Positions 1-11,503 of a stretch of 64,000 nucleotides of DNA are shown here, in pieces. Under the pieces are notes generated by a model, which saw only the letters and a program-made list of their open reading frames with translations, searched no databases and had not been told where the DNA came from. Within the stretch, counting starts at the first letter, position 1. Each line of letters starts with the position of its first letter. Both the position numbers and the translations under genes were made by a program. This DNA comes from Apus apus. Taxonomy: Eukaryota; Chordata; Aves; Apodiformes; Apodidae. The stretch lies in assembly GCF_020740795.1 (NCBI RefSeq), contig NC_067301.1, forward strand, positions 2,728,001-2,792,000, read 5' to 3'.

Positions 1-3000
1 CCATGGTCTCTCCTACAGACAAACCCCATTCCAAGCCCTGGCGGTGGGCGCAGTGCCAGGACCTATCATGAATGCAAAGAATAAACCCAATTTTTCACTG
101 GGGAGAGCTGGGTTCCCCTTCTGGTTCTGCAAATCCCTCCCTCCCCTGGTAAACAGCTTTAATCCACCGCAGGCGCCGAATCGCTTGACCCGGGAGAGCC
201 GGGATACGTTCTGCTCGGCTGCCTGGGCAGGAGCCTGGGTCTTTCCTCCCCATTCTCTGCCTGTCAATCCAGGTAATAGTCAAAAGCCTTATCTGAAATG
301 CATTAGACTTTCAGCAAATTGTCTGGGCCCTGGGTGCTGCAGGCACTCGTGCGTGTGATGTGTGGGAGAGGCCAGACGGGAGCTTTTAGCACCCTCGGCC
401 TCAGCTATTTTCCTGGCTGGGGTTCAGCAACTCTCCACGGCAGGAAACTGAAGCCTTTTGGTTCAGGGATGTAGGCAGTGGTAAGTGATCAGCTGTGAGA
501 TGCTTCTTTGAGGGCTGGGAAGGCTCCCTTTGCCCGGTTTTGAGGCTGTTTTACCTAACATGGGAAAGTTGTTTTGTAGACACGGAGGTGAGATGAGCAG
601 GGGGAAAGGAGAGAGTGGCTGGCCTGGGCACTTCGCAGGGCAGAGCTGGGAAGAGTGAAATGAGGGGCTTGGGGGCCTGATCTGCAAATATTCTCAACCA
701 AAGAGGAGAGATGGGGCTTCATTTGAAGCTGTGAAGGGCAGAAATCACTGTCTGCTCTGACCTCTTGCCCAAACCAGAGCAAGCTTTCCAGCCTTACAGC
801 TCGGGGTCTGCCTGGAGCACGTAGCCAGACAATTCACATCCTGAGCTACCAGCTTGAAGGGTTCCTACCCTCTCCCCTTTCACCTTGTTCCAAAACCCCC
901 TTAGGTGATGAACAGGGACAGCAAACATCTAAGCACCTTCCCCTAGCAGAGGACAGAGCATGGCAGTTACATCTTGTTTGCCAAGTGACACGACCCCTTT
1001 GTGTCCAGCTGGGAGGGGAGCACCTCTCAACAGTCCCAATAGCTTTGATTTCTGCAGCTGTTCAAAGGCCAATTCTGCTTTTAAAATGCACTGAACATCT
1101 TTGGAGCCATCTGAAGTTTTGTGATTAACAGAAAGAGAATGCTGACGACCTGGTAGCTTTGGCAGTCGTGTCTGTCAGCATCCATCCATCTCAGTTTTGT
1201 GGTGCAAACTCTCATTGTTGGTTTCACATGTGGAGAACCAGCAGTGGATCTGCATGTTGAAATGCTAATTCAACCTGGGAAAAAGAGCTAATCACATCTG
1301 ATGCATGTTGCTTACCTGCCTGATAAATGCCAGGTGGGCAAAGCAGACTGAGCAGGCTCAGCTCTCTGCAGGTGGCACCCAGTGAACGGGGGTGTTTGTC
1401 ATCTTCACCCCCACCTGCAGGACCATCTTTGTGCTTCTCAAGTGGAAGAGGTGCCCAAAATATCTCCAGTGCTCAGCTTCACGTTGCTAAACCCTGAAGC
1501 ACTTCCCTGCCTGTTTCAGGAGTTCCCTGGGTGGTCTCCTGGCCTGGTTTGGGACCTGCTTAATTGAGGGATGGCTCCCAGTCCCATTTTCAGACAACCA
1601 CTGGGCAAACACCAGTGACCTCACCAACCTCCCACTTCTCTGGGAAGGAAGCAACAGACAAGTCTAATTCTATTGATGAGTCTCTGAGGCAAGGTCTGTC
1701 ATTTTCTAGATTTTTTTTTTGGGGGGGGGATTTTCTATTTTTGTTTTTGCACAGTGTTGAGCAAACCAGGCTGGCTGTGATGCAGATGGTGCTGTCATGA
1801 GTGGGTCAGGCTCCAGGACTGGGAAGCTGTGATTCACAGACATGTAGCAATTGCTGAAATGGAGGGGAAGGAAAACACATCAGTGTGTCAGGGCAGCAGG
1901 AGCAGGGCCAGCTCCATAAATGTGGTTTGGACAGCAAATTCCTGATTTGCCATGGCATACAGAGGAATTCAGAGGTTTGTCACTTGAATCCCATCTTGGG
2001 CTTCTGGAAAACACCATAGAGAAGCTGTCAGACTTGCTTGGGCCTTTTTTTTGCAACATTTTTTAAAAAAAAACAACCCTAAAGGAACATCAAGAAGAGC
2101 TGGCTGCCTCCCTGCACCAGCTCCTGCTCAGTTTTGCTCCACCCAGCCAGAACCCAAGGAGAAAAACTGCTCTGAGGGCAGCATGGAGGTATTCCTAGGG
2201 TGATTCCTATGGTATCCCACAGGCACAAGCTCCCTGCTGTGTGGAGACCTAGAGCTCTTTGTCCTGCCAGCAAAGTGGACCTAGAGATTTTGCTGGAAGA
2301 AGGAACCTCCAAAGCAGAGCTGGGAGTGGGGACATGGGGGGGGGGGGTTTATCCTGCAGTGCTCTTGGCTCTGCCACAGATTTAGTGCTTAATCAGACAG
2401 GCAAAAATAAGTTTTTGGTGATACAGTTTGTCAAAGAGCTGGAAAATGTGGCAGTTTCTGATCAGGGTGTGATGGGAGTGTCTAATAGCAGCACATCTGA
2501 CCCTCTCCAACAGGCTGAGGTTGTCTCCATCCAGTTAACTGAGGCAGGTTTGTTTTTTGGGTGTGATTTAAGCACAACAGGAAGGAAGGAGCTGGGAATT
2601 GTGGTGTTAGCCTGAAAAGGGTTGGAGAGGGATAGAGCTGGAAGGATTTGTGTGATATTGTAGTTGGTTGAGTGCTAGAACTGGTCAGCAACAGGTGCCT
2701 GAGGAGCCAGGGCCTTCCCCTCTCCCCTTCCTCTGGATTGTCTTGGTTTCCCTTTCAGATTCCAATGATCCTCAGCAGAGGTTATTCACCACTTTGACTG
2801 TAATCCTGGTGGGATGTCTCTGCGTGCAGAGCTACTCCTCACAAGCTGCAAGATCTGAGAAGGCAACAATGAATTATTCTGCATGATCCTCTTCATTCCA
2901 GGGATAGGAAGTGCAGGGAGAAGGCTGCAGGGAGCTGTGGTGCTTCTGCAATATCCCCAAGGGAGCTGGAGGCAGATGTTGTTTATAGTCAGGATGTGAC

Positions 3001-6000
3001 AACAGGCATGGTCAGTGTTGGAAGAATAATGCCTGAGCATGGAATGACCATGTTTCACCCCTTGATCCCTCCATCAGATACTCCCCTCACCCTCCTGAAA
3101 AGTAGATGAAGTGTCTGCAGACACAGAACAAGCAGGAGTGTTTGGTTCTGACAGTTGAAAGGAGAAACCATTGTGGTAACATTGCTTGGGAGGTGGAGGT
3201 GTGAGGTTGGCCAGCAAAGGAGCCCTGGGGGTTCTGTTAAGATTGATGGGGTTTTTTTTTTTTAAGGAGAGAGAAAACAGGAAAGTCAGAGTTTCACAAT
3301 GTCTGTGCTGAAAGAAATGAGAGACTAGGTCAGCAAGTCCAAGCCCTTGACTGGAAATCCAGAAGCAGGAGTAATCTATGGTTAGCTAGGTAATCTGTAT
3401 GGAATTCCAGGAGTGAGGAGGCATTCACTGACCCGTTCTGAGCCTGCTCCCAGTCCCTGGGCTTGGTCAGGAAGGAAGGGAGAGTCCTCACTCTGACAGT
3501 GATCTTGCCTGTGGGCTGAGATCCAGGCCACAACCACATCCTGGAGTCCCAGCCTGGGCATCATGTGCTCACCCCAAAGCTCTCCTGTCATCTCAGGAGT
3601 GAGACAGGAGGAGGTGCTGGGTTTCATGGGGAAGGTGTGGGTTTGGATGTGATAATTCACCTGGTGTGCTGGCAGAGATGCCTTCAGGAAGCTTGCCATG
3701 CCTTGCCAGCTGATGCCTGGTTAGATCCACTGCTGTGGGTCCCAGAAATGGCCACCCCATGTTTTTGTATGCACAGCAACGTGGAGATTTGCTCTCTTGG
3801 GCTTTTCCAGGTATAACCTGAGGTAACATTCTGTGTTTGAGATAGTCAGCTTAGCACCTGGGACCTGTGCAGGGCTGTGACCATTTTCAAGGCTTGGTAG
3901 GCTCTGCTGCTCCTATTGTTGAGTTCAAACATCTCAGTGATGTTTTAGCCTGGACTGTTTTTTCTGGCCGGTTTTCTGAGTGGACAGGACAATGTGGAGC
4001 AGGGAGATGTCCTGTGCTGATCTGGATGCCTTTGTTGCCATGAAGTGCTGAGAAATGGGTTGTCAGTCTGTGAGCTTAGAATTGGAGAGAAGGGAGAGGT
4101 GTCAGTGTCTTCAGCAGCTCCAGAAGAAACCCCCTGCATGCACTGGCACGTCCTCCTTCCCTGCAGAAGACAGTCACTATGTTTTTCTGGCTCTTACAGG
4201 AGGTTACTGGTGCATTGTGAAGTATAAAAAGACCAGCTGTGTGTTTCTGTCTCCCAGTGTGTCATCCTGAGCAGGGAAGGCCCTTTCAGCACACTTAAGG
4301 GCTGTGGGAATCCCCCACTCTTCCAGAAGACACACAACTGCAGGATGTTGCACGGGGGAACCAATTTGCTGATGAAGTGCATGTCCATGAGGTGTTTCAC
4401 TTCTAGGGCTGGAAGGGCTCTGGCATCCAGGCATTCCCTTCCTGGGCTGGAACCACCTTCCTTCTGACTTCCAAGGGTATTCCAGTTTTTAGAAGAATTC
4501 CACCCATGGCCAAGAGATGGGGGATGAGGAGCAAAACACAGTGCATGCAGTGACAGTCAGTGCAAGCCTCTGAGGGGCAAGAGGGTGCAGGGAAAGTCAA
4601 AGCTGCTCATGAGCCTTTCAAGTGACCAGAATTGTGACAAACCTGGGTATTAAGTCTGAATTGATGAATGATCTCCCTGGAACCAAGTCTCTTGAGTTCC
4701 CGTGCTGGCTCTGGTGTGAGATCTTTACTTTTGGGATGGCAGACAAGATGCTCTCCTTCTACACACTGGTGTTAACCTGCTGTTAAAATAAGGAATGGGG
4801 GGGGAAGGGAGGAAAAAATGCATTTATTTCCTGAAGACAATACATGGGTGAAAATCTTCACAGCCCTCAAAGGGCTGAAACAAAAAGCAAAGCCCCCTTT
4901 CTGAACTCCCAGCCCATTTTCTTTACCAGCCCCTTCTTCCTTTGGAAATCTGCTGCTGCCTCGTGCTGCAAGACAGAAGGAAGCCTCACAGGCATGGGTG
5001 AGAGCACAGCTCTTGCTCAGACTGCAAATCTTCCAAAGGATTAGGGTTTTACTTCAAATAGAGGAATGTAAATGTGTCTGGCTCCATCGTGGCTGGAAAT
5101 TTCTTGCTGGAGCCAACGTTGGGCCATACTTGGCGGTGCCGGGACGTTTGTTTGCCCACCCTGGTTGGACTGGAGCTCTCGGGCTGGAAAATGTTAAACT
5201 GGGCTGCGTGTGCTTTTGGTGTCAGGAAGCAGAGCTGGGGGGGAGGCTCTGCAGGAGGAGCAGGACAGAGGTGATTATTCTCACAGTTGTCTGTGCTCAG
5301 GGTGGCAAGCTGGGGGAAGGAGCTGGGTTGGTTTAGTCTGAGTGCAAGGCTGGGAGGTTGGGCTCCTCTGTTTTTCCCCCCCACTCTGCCTTTTAGCTAT
5401 CCCAGGTTCCTGGCATTTCATCCACTTGTAGATTCACAAGGGTCTTTGGGGCTCTAAGTCCCTTGGAGGCCAGTGGGGATCTGGCATTTCCGTGCCTTTG
5501 TGGTTTCAGGTGCTCTTGGCCAGGGAAGGGGTGTCCTGCTGGAGGGGCAGGCAAGAGAGAAACAGCAGAAATAGCAAGTGGGCCTGCATGTCACAGAGTG
5601 GTGTCACTGCAACCTCTGGGTGCTGCTGGCAGGTCCTTTGGCACCACCCCCTTCAGAGCTGGAAGGGCTGCAAAGAGTTGGATGTGTCCTCATTCCACCA
5701 GTCACCTCAGTCCTAAACGAAATCCTCACAGCTCCCTGCCCAGCAGGCAGCAAGAGATGGGGTAGAATCCCCAGGAGGAGTTTTAGCCAGGAATAAAGCA
5801 AGAAAACCCTCTTCCAAGCAGAGAGTCTCCTTTGTCCCTTTCCAGGAGCTCTAGGCTGAAGTTGTTACTTGGTGTGTTCTCCTTCCAGCAGGACTCTCAG
5901 TCCCAGTGCACACCAAGGGATCTCTCCCTCCTGACCCTGACTGTCCCTTCCAAAGAAATATGCTCAGTCTGGGGCTTTGACAGGCTCAGAGCTTTAGCCC

Positions 6001-6454
6001 TCAATGGCAGTTTGTATTTAAGTAAGTGGAACACTAATATTTACTTAAGATTATACTGTATTTTTCATGACTGAAGGGGAGATTATGCTGTGTGCTTTTT
6101 ATATTGCAGAGGTGGGGAAGAGGGAATGGTCCCACGACTTGCCTGAAGGGCCAGAGACTCTTCTGCTTTGCATTAAGTATGACCATTAGAGCAGAAGGTG
6201 ACTGGGACCAGAAACCAAGTTGCCCCAAAGGAGTGGAAAGGCAAGATAACCTGATTCCTCAGGAAAAGCAGCAGGAGTGAGGGAGGAGGGGAAACCTCTG
6301 CTTAGTTTAGACTGGTTTGGTGCAGGACCCCAAAGATTGGAAGTAACTCCACTGACTTGAGTGCTGATTTATGCCACATGAAGATGTGATTACCTACTGA
6401 GGAACAGACACAAATTCTCTTAATATCTCTGTTCTGTCATCCTCTGAGCATTTA
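1..6454. other. Intergenic stretch, no gene recognised
   Basis: No open frame here resembles a known protein, and none is flanked by a convincing set of splice sites. Frames are short and overlap on both strands. The stretch holds a T10-G9 homopolymer junction (1711-1729), a run of 12 G (2336-2347) and scattered G/T-rich DNA. The first 350 bases are richer in CpG than what follows and could be the edge of a regulatory element or an exon of a gene lying to the left, but nothing in the sequence proves this. Confidence 0.6.
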
Positions 6455-6612
6455 TCATAGAATCATGGACTGGTTTGGGTTGGAAGGGACCTTAAAGACC
6501 ACCTAGATCCCACCCCCTGCACGGGCAGGGACACCTCCCACCAGCCCAGGCTGCTCCAAGCCCCATCCAACCTGCCCTTCAACACTGCCAGGGATGGGGC
6601 AGCCACAGCTTC
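6455..6612 (-). mobile_element. CR1 LINE, 3'-end fragment
   Basis: The plus strand reads as the reverse complement of a CR1 3' end. It begins with a relic of the terminal ATTCTATG-type tail (tcatagaatcatgg) and continues with the conserved ttggaagggaccttaaag and cagggacacctcccacc blocks. The element therefore points left, with its 3' end at 6455. It stops abruptly at about 6612, as expected for a 5'-truncated insertion. It belongs to the same subfamily as the copies at 30246, 38911, 40736 and 62113. Confidence 0.9.
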
Positions 6613-9600
6613 TATTCAATGACAAGACACTATGTATTTGTTATTTATGGATATATAATTTTAATGCAGTAACACAGCAAAACAAGGAGAGCTGTAGAAG
6701 TATTAGAATAGTAAGGACTGTGGTGAAGCCAGAGACAAACATCTTTAACCCAAACATCAGCAATAGCTGTAACGTTTGGAACAAACTGATTGCAAACATT
6801 CTTGCCCAAAGTGAAAACGTTGCTTGAAATCTCCTGGGTACCTCTTTAAAGAACGTTTGTGTAATGTAAGAGAGGAAATTCCCATACGCTGAGTGACGCA
6901 GATGTAACTGTTCCAGGCAGAGGCAGGAAATCCAGGGGTAATCCTGGAATTCTACCCTGAGCCACTTCTGTTGTGCTTCCAGTGGAACGTGCATTGCACA
7001 AGGAGCCCCCACCTCCCTGCAGCCCAGTGTGAGGCACATCTGTGCCTCCTCTGCAGAGGTCCTGGCTCTCCAAAGCCTGAAAGGCTTGGGAGCCTGCAGG
7101 GAAGTTGCCACCAGTGCCTCTGGACCTTGGTTCCTCACTTCAGGCTGCCCTGAGCATGGACCTTCTGTCCCTTCCTGGCAAGGTTTGTCCTTGCTCTGCT
7201 GTGCAAAGGCAACCCAAGCCACCTCCTCCTTCCAGGCCTGTAGTGAAGCACAAGCTCTGTGTTCATTGCTGCTGCCATCCAGGGCTGGTTGCCAGGACGA
7301 GTGCTGGTGTGACCACAGGCTCTGCAGGTCCCAGCAGCCAGGGAGCTGGACCTTCCATCTGCACATGTAACCACAGGCACCAAAGCACTGGCACGGAGAA
7401 GTTTGCTGGCAAGAACAGAGAAGAGAGGCTGGGCAGCTGCCTCTTCAGGGGAGAGGCTCCAGTGTCACCCCAGGGGGAGTATTTTCCTTGCCCACACAGA
7501 GGCACTGATGACATTCCCACCAGGTATTAGCAGTGCCTTAAAATGGTTGGGAAGGGACTTGGGACAGGAAAGCCCAGGCTGGTGTGTTTCTGCAGAGACC
7601 ACACACGTGCTGTATTTATGAATCAAAGAAACAAAAACGAAGTTGTCTCCCTTTTATAAAAAATAATAATAATAATAATAATTTTAAAAAAATACCTGAA
7701 TAACAGAACTGTGTGGTCTGGCAGAGCCTGCCCATCCTTTGCTTAACTTACTGGAGAAACAAACACAACCTCCTTGAGGGTTTTTTTTTTTTTTCTTACC
7801 ACTTTGCTCACATTTCTCTCCTGTTTAAGCTTCTGAGAGAAATCCTTGGAGGAAGCCTTCAAAAGAAACTCTGCCTTGTGGCTGGTGATTGCAGTAGCTC
7901 AGGTTCAAGCAAGACAGCTGAGAGGCAATAGGTGGTGCCAATGCTTCTCAGGTGGCCCTGGGCTCCTGGAGAAAGGTCTGCTCAGGTAGTTTATCCTGCC
8001 CTGTCTTGAGATCACCCCTCATAATCACTTCCCAACTTGCTGTCAGCCTGGTGAACCCTTTTGAATGCAACTGGTGTTTCCACAGGCCAGCCAGCCTGAC
8101 ACAAGTCTTCTGAAAGGGACCTGAACTCCTCCAGCCGTGTCTGTCACCTCCCTAGGGCATCAGCTCCAGTGCCACCAGGGGTGCTTGGTCACTGCACTTG
8201 ACCAACTTCCTTCTGGCAGCCTTCAGCAGGACACAGGTGGTTTCAGAAGGCCAGCAGGCAGTGTCAGGGTGTTCACCAACCCTTATCAAAGCTTGTGGTA
8301 CCAATCAGCCCTCAGCAGGGCAATGGAGAATTCATCTACCTCATTCCTGCAACCTTGGATGTTCCAGCAGGTTGGGTGGGGCTGAGGCTGAGGACAGAAA
8401 AGCTGCAGAGGTTATGATGGCTTTGGGGGTTGGTTCTGTGTGGGGCAGCCTCGAGGGGCATCTGTTTTGGTTTTTTATCTGGGGAAGGAAGGTGTCCATA
8501 CCTGCTGCTTTTCATTTTTAATCTGATGTGAGGATCCTTGGATGGGGCCTTTAGGCTGGGCAGTCCCTTCCTTGACAATCCCTGAGCCTGAAGAAAGAAA
8601 CTGAGGCTGACACGTCCAGCATCACTCAGGTGGGGAGTGACAATCCCAGCTTGTATCTTCATTTCTATTGAACTCTAATGAGTTCGATATAAACTGCACT
8701 TAACTAGTCCCATTTAGAACACGTTAAGAGAACTAGTCCTGCCTGCCCAGCCATTGGTGTGATCTTGTCCAGCTGCTGAAAGCCCCACAACACTGGGCAC
8801 CTGCCCAGCAGAGCACCAGCAGCCCAGGGCTTGGCAGCCTCATTCCTGGTTGTTGCAGCACCCTGGGCTTTGCTGCTGCACGGGCTTTTCTTCTCAGTTT
8901 GCTTCAGCAGGCAGGGGGCACCCTGGCAGGTAAGGTGGGTGAAAATCCAGCTCCCCCCTGGGGCAAAAGGCTAAACCTGAGCTCCTCTCCAAGTGCCTGC
9001 TACAGGTTGTCTTCTCTCAGTGCATGAGGAGCAGGGAAGCAACTTCCAGCACAGCACTGGGTGCTGGGAGGAGGGATCCAGAGCCCCAGAGAGGCATCTG
9101 GTCATCTCTTTTCTGATTATTTTTTTTAATTAGCCTCGGTCAGACTTTGCAAGGGTGGTTTTAATTAGCCCTGCTCAGCTATTAAGCAAACCTTCCAAAA
9201 AACCTTTCTGGCTGTGGAAAAGTGAGTTAAATAATTTGGGAAGGTCTGTTCAGTGCCAAGCAACTCACTGCTCATAAAAGGAGCTGCTGGGGCCAGCACT
9301 GGCACTTCCACAAAGGAAAAGCTGGTCCTTTGAGCTCCAGGTCTATCTGCTTTTATCACTCTGCAGCCTCTTGGGTACAAATCCCAGGCATTTACTGTTT
9401 GATGCTTCCCCAAACAAATAATTTGAGCTCAAGAGAGAAGGGCAGTTGTTTTTTTTCAGACCATCAGCAGGCAAATGGAGGTGTTGGGAGTCCTGGGGTT
9501 TGGAGAAGCTCCCCAAGATCTGGAGACTTTCCTGACCTGAGCTGTGTCTGCAAAAGCCAAGCAGAAAGCTTGTGGAAGCTAGAAGCCTTTCTGCAACACT

Positions 9601-10511
9601 TCCACTCATTCCATCTGTAAAATACCTTAGGGGGAAGGTTCCCAGAGCTCAGGCCTCCAGTGTGAAGGTCTTAAGAAAAATGAGAACACAAAACTGGCTG
9701 AAAGTGCCTCCCTTCAGAGAAGTTAAAAAAAAGTGTCCAAAGACTAATAGAGGGGGGAAAAAACCCTCTGAAATTCACTGTCACTCCCAGAAAGTGTCCC
9801 AGGGAGGCTCATCTTACTCCTCCTTGCTCCGTTGTAAATCTTCCATGTCTGGTTGGCTTCTGACACTCAGTTGTGTTAAGAACAACTCCTCTGACTTCAC
9901 CAAGATGAAGGCAGTATGAGCAAAAGAGAAACGAAATCTTTCCTGGGCCAATCCCAGAGCAGTGCAAAGCTCCTCAGGAGCCCTGTCATGCAGGGCATCT
10001 GCAGGCCAGTGAAGTGAAGCCACACCAAAATGTGTGCAAAACCAGAGCAGCAGTGTCTGTGTGGGCAACGCTGAGCTGGAAAACTTGCCTGGGATGACAG
10101 ATGACACGAGAAGAAGACAGAAAGGGAGTTGATTCCTTGGAGACTGCCTGGGGGCAGCTGCAATTCCCACTGAAATCAGATGAGGAGTGCACAGAGAGTC
10201 TGTCATGTTTGGCCCATGGCTCCTGATTCTGAGGGGGCTGAAGTCAAAGTGCCAGCAATCTGATAGCCTGGAATGTGCACTAAAATAAATATTTCCTCAG
10301 AGGTATTTCTTTTGTCTGGTGGTGGGGGGGGGGTTGATGGTCAGGTTGACAGGCTTCCTCAGCAGCTCCTGCTTTGGGTTTATCCAGGTTCTGGCTGCCA
10401 GTCTAACTGTGTGTAGTCCTGCAGTGACCACAGGTAGTCCCTGCCTTTCCCAGAAGGTCCCTGGCTGTGCTTGGTGCTGTTGAGCTCTGCTGTGCTTGGT
10501 TCTTGATAATC
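6613..10511. other. Intergenic stretch, no gene recognised
   Basis: The longest frame (minus strand, 6641-7366) has no recognisable domain and no supporting context. A short ATA/AAT microsatellite lies at about 7660-7690. A 12-bp homeodomain-type motif (ttttaattagcc) occurs twice, at 9124-9135 and 9159-9170. A run of 10 G lies at 10324-10333. Nothing else is recognisable. Confidence 0.55.
9124..9170. promoter_or_regulatory. Paired TAATTA homeodomain-type motifs
   Basis: The exact 12-mer ttttaattagcc occurs at 9124-9135 and again at 9159-9170, in the same orientation and 35 bp apart. TAATTA is the core bound by many homeodomain proteins. A repeated exact copy is suggestive of an enhancer, but no conservation data are available here. 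Confidence 0.25.
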
Positions 10512-10562
10512 ATGTCATGGAAAACCACAGGCTGGTTTGAATCTGTAAGGGACCTTTAAAGC
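10512..10562 (-). mobile_element. CR1 LINE, short degraded 3' fragment
   Basis: The plus strand carries a decayed version of the reverse-complement CR1 3' end: a tcatggaa start, then ggctggtttgaa, then gggacctttaaag. It points left, opposite to the fragment that follows about 70 bp downstream. It is short and diverged, so the call is tentative. Confidence 0.5.
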
Positions 10563-10632
10563 CATGATTGTCTCTCTTCTCAAAATGGTTTGATGCTGTG
10601 GAGGGGAAAGGAGATGTAGAAGATGAGCTGGT

Positions 10633-10741
10633 AGATGGGGCTTTGAGCAACCTGATCCACTGGGAGGTGTCCCTTTCAATGGAGGGGGTTGGATCTAGAT
10701 GATCTTCAAGGTCCCTTCCAGCTCAAACCATTCCATGATTA
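10633..10741 (+). mobile_element. CR1 LINE, 3'-end fragment
   Basis: The plus strand reads in CR1 sense: gatggggctttgagcaacc, then gggaggtgtccctttc, then ggttggatctagatgatc, then the terminal aaggtcccttccagctc and a decayed ccattccatgatt tail. Only the last 110 bases of the element are present. It is more diverged than the copies in SDF4 intron 2. Confidence 0.85.
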
Positions 10742-11384
10742 AGAAGGAGATACAGATTTGGGCTGTTATTTTTCCCAGCTCCAATGCTGACCAGAGACCA
10801 GCTCCACTTCTTCTTTGTGTAGCTGCATCACCCCCCTCCCTGTCCCCAAGGCTCCTTTTCTCCTGAGACTTCTGTGAGGTCTTAGAACCAGCTAATGTCT
10901 TGGAAAAAAAAGAGCAGAGAAGGTCTTCACCAGATTTGGAGATGCTTGCAGCTAAATCCCAGCCTGCCAGATGATTTCTTTTTGATAAACACCCCTGAGC
11001 TGCTTTTCTTGGTGGGGTTTTTCCAGTTGTGCAAGGAAAATGAGTGGCACGTGCTGTTCCTCACTCACAGTCCCATCTATAAAAGTGCAGTCAGGAAAGC
11101 AACTGGGCTTTTATGAATGATATCTGGGCCCAACTTGTCCAGGACTAAGGCTGATCAGGAGGAAGGAAAAGGTGTGTCTGTTGCAGCTCTTTATAAAGGG
11201 TATAGTTCTATCAGTGACAGTCCTTTACCAGCCTCCAGGTGCTCTCAGCTTTGCAAACAGAACAGATGGAACATGACCAAATTTTGAGCAAACTTGTGGT
11301 TTTATGCAAATTTTCTTTGGCAGACCTTTTGGAGAAAGTAAATAGTTGATATTCGTGTTAGGTTGTTACTGCTCCTTGAAGCCA

Positions 11385-11503
11385 GCAGGTTGGGAAGCAG
11401 TTCCTGTTGGGTTTTCAGATGAAATTGTTCCTCATATCCAACCTAAACCTGCCCTGGCACAACTTGAAGCTGTTGCCCCTTGTTTAGCTGTTTCCTGGGG
11501 GCT
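11385..11503 (-). mobile_element. CR1 LINE, diverged internal fragment
   Basis: The plus strand carries the reverse complement of the CR1 block just upstream of the 3' end. The recognisable part is atccaacctaaacctgccc, followed by a tggcacaacttgaagctgtt section and a cttgtttagctg section. Both edges are eroded. A plus-strand frame of 151 codons starting at 11346 runs through this relic and is not a gene. Confidence 0.6.

Noticed and set aside
6641-7366. 241-codon minus-strand frame
   Set aside because: No recognisable domain, and its far end runs close to a CR1 fragment. Overlapping frames on the other strand are nearly as long, and no orthologue is suggested. Probably chance.
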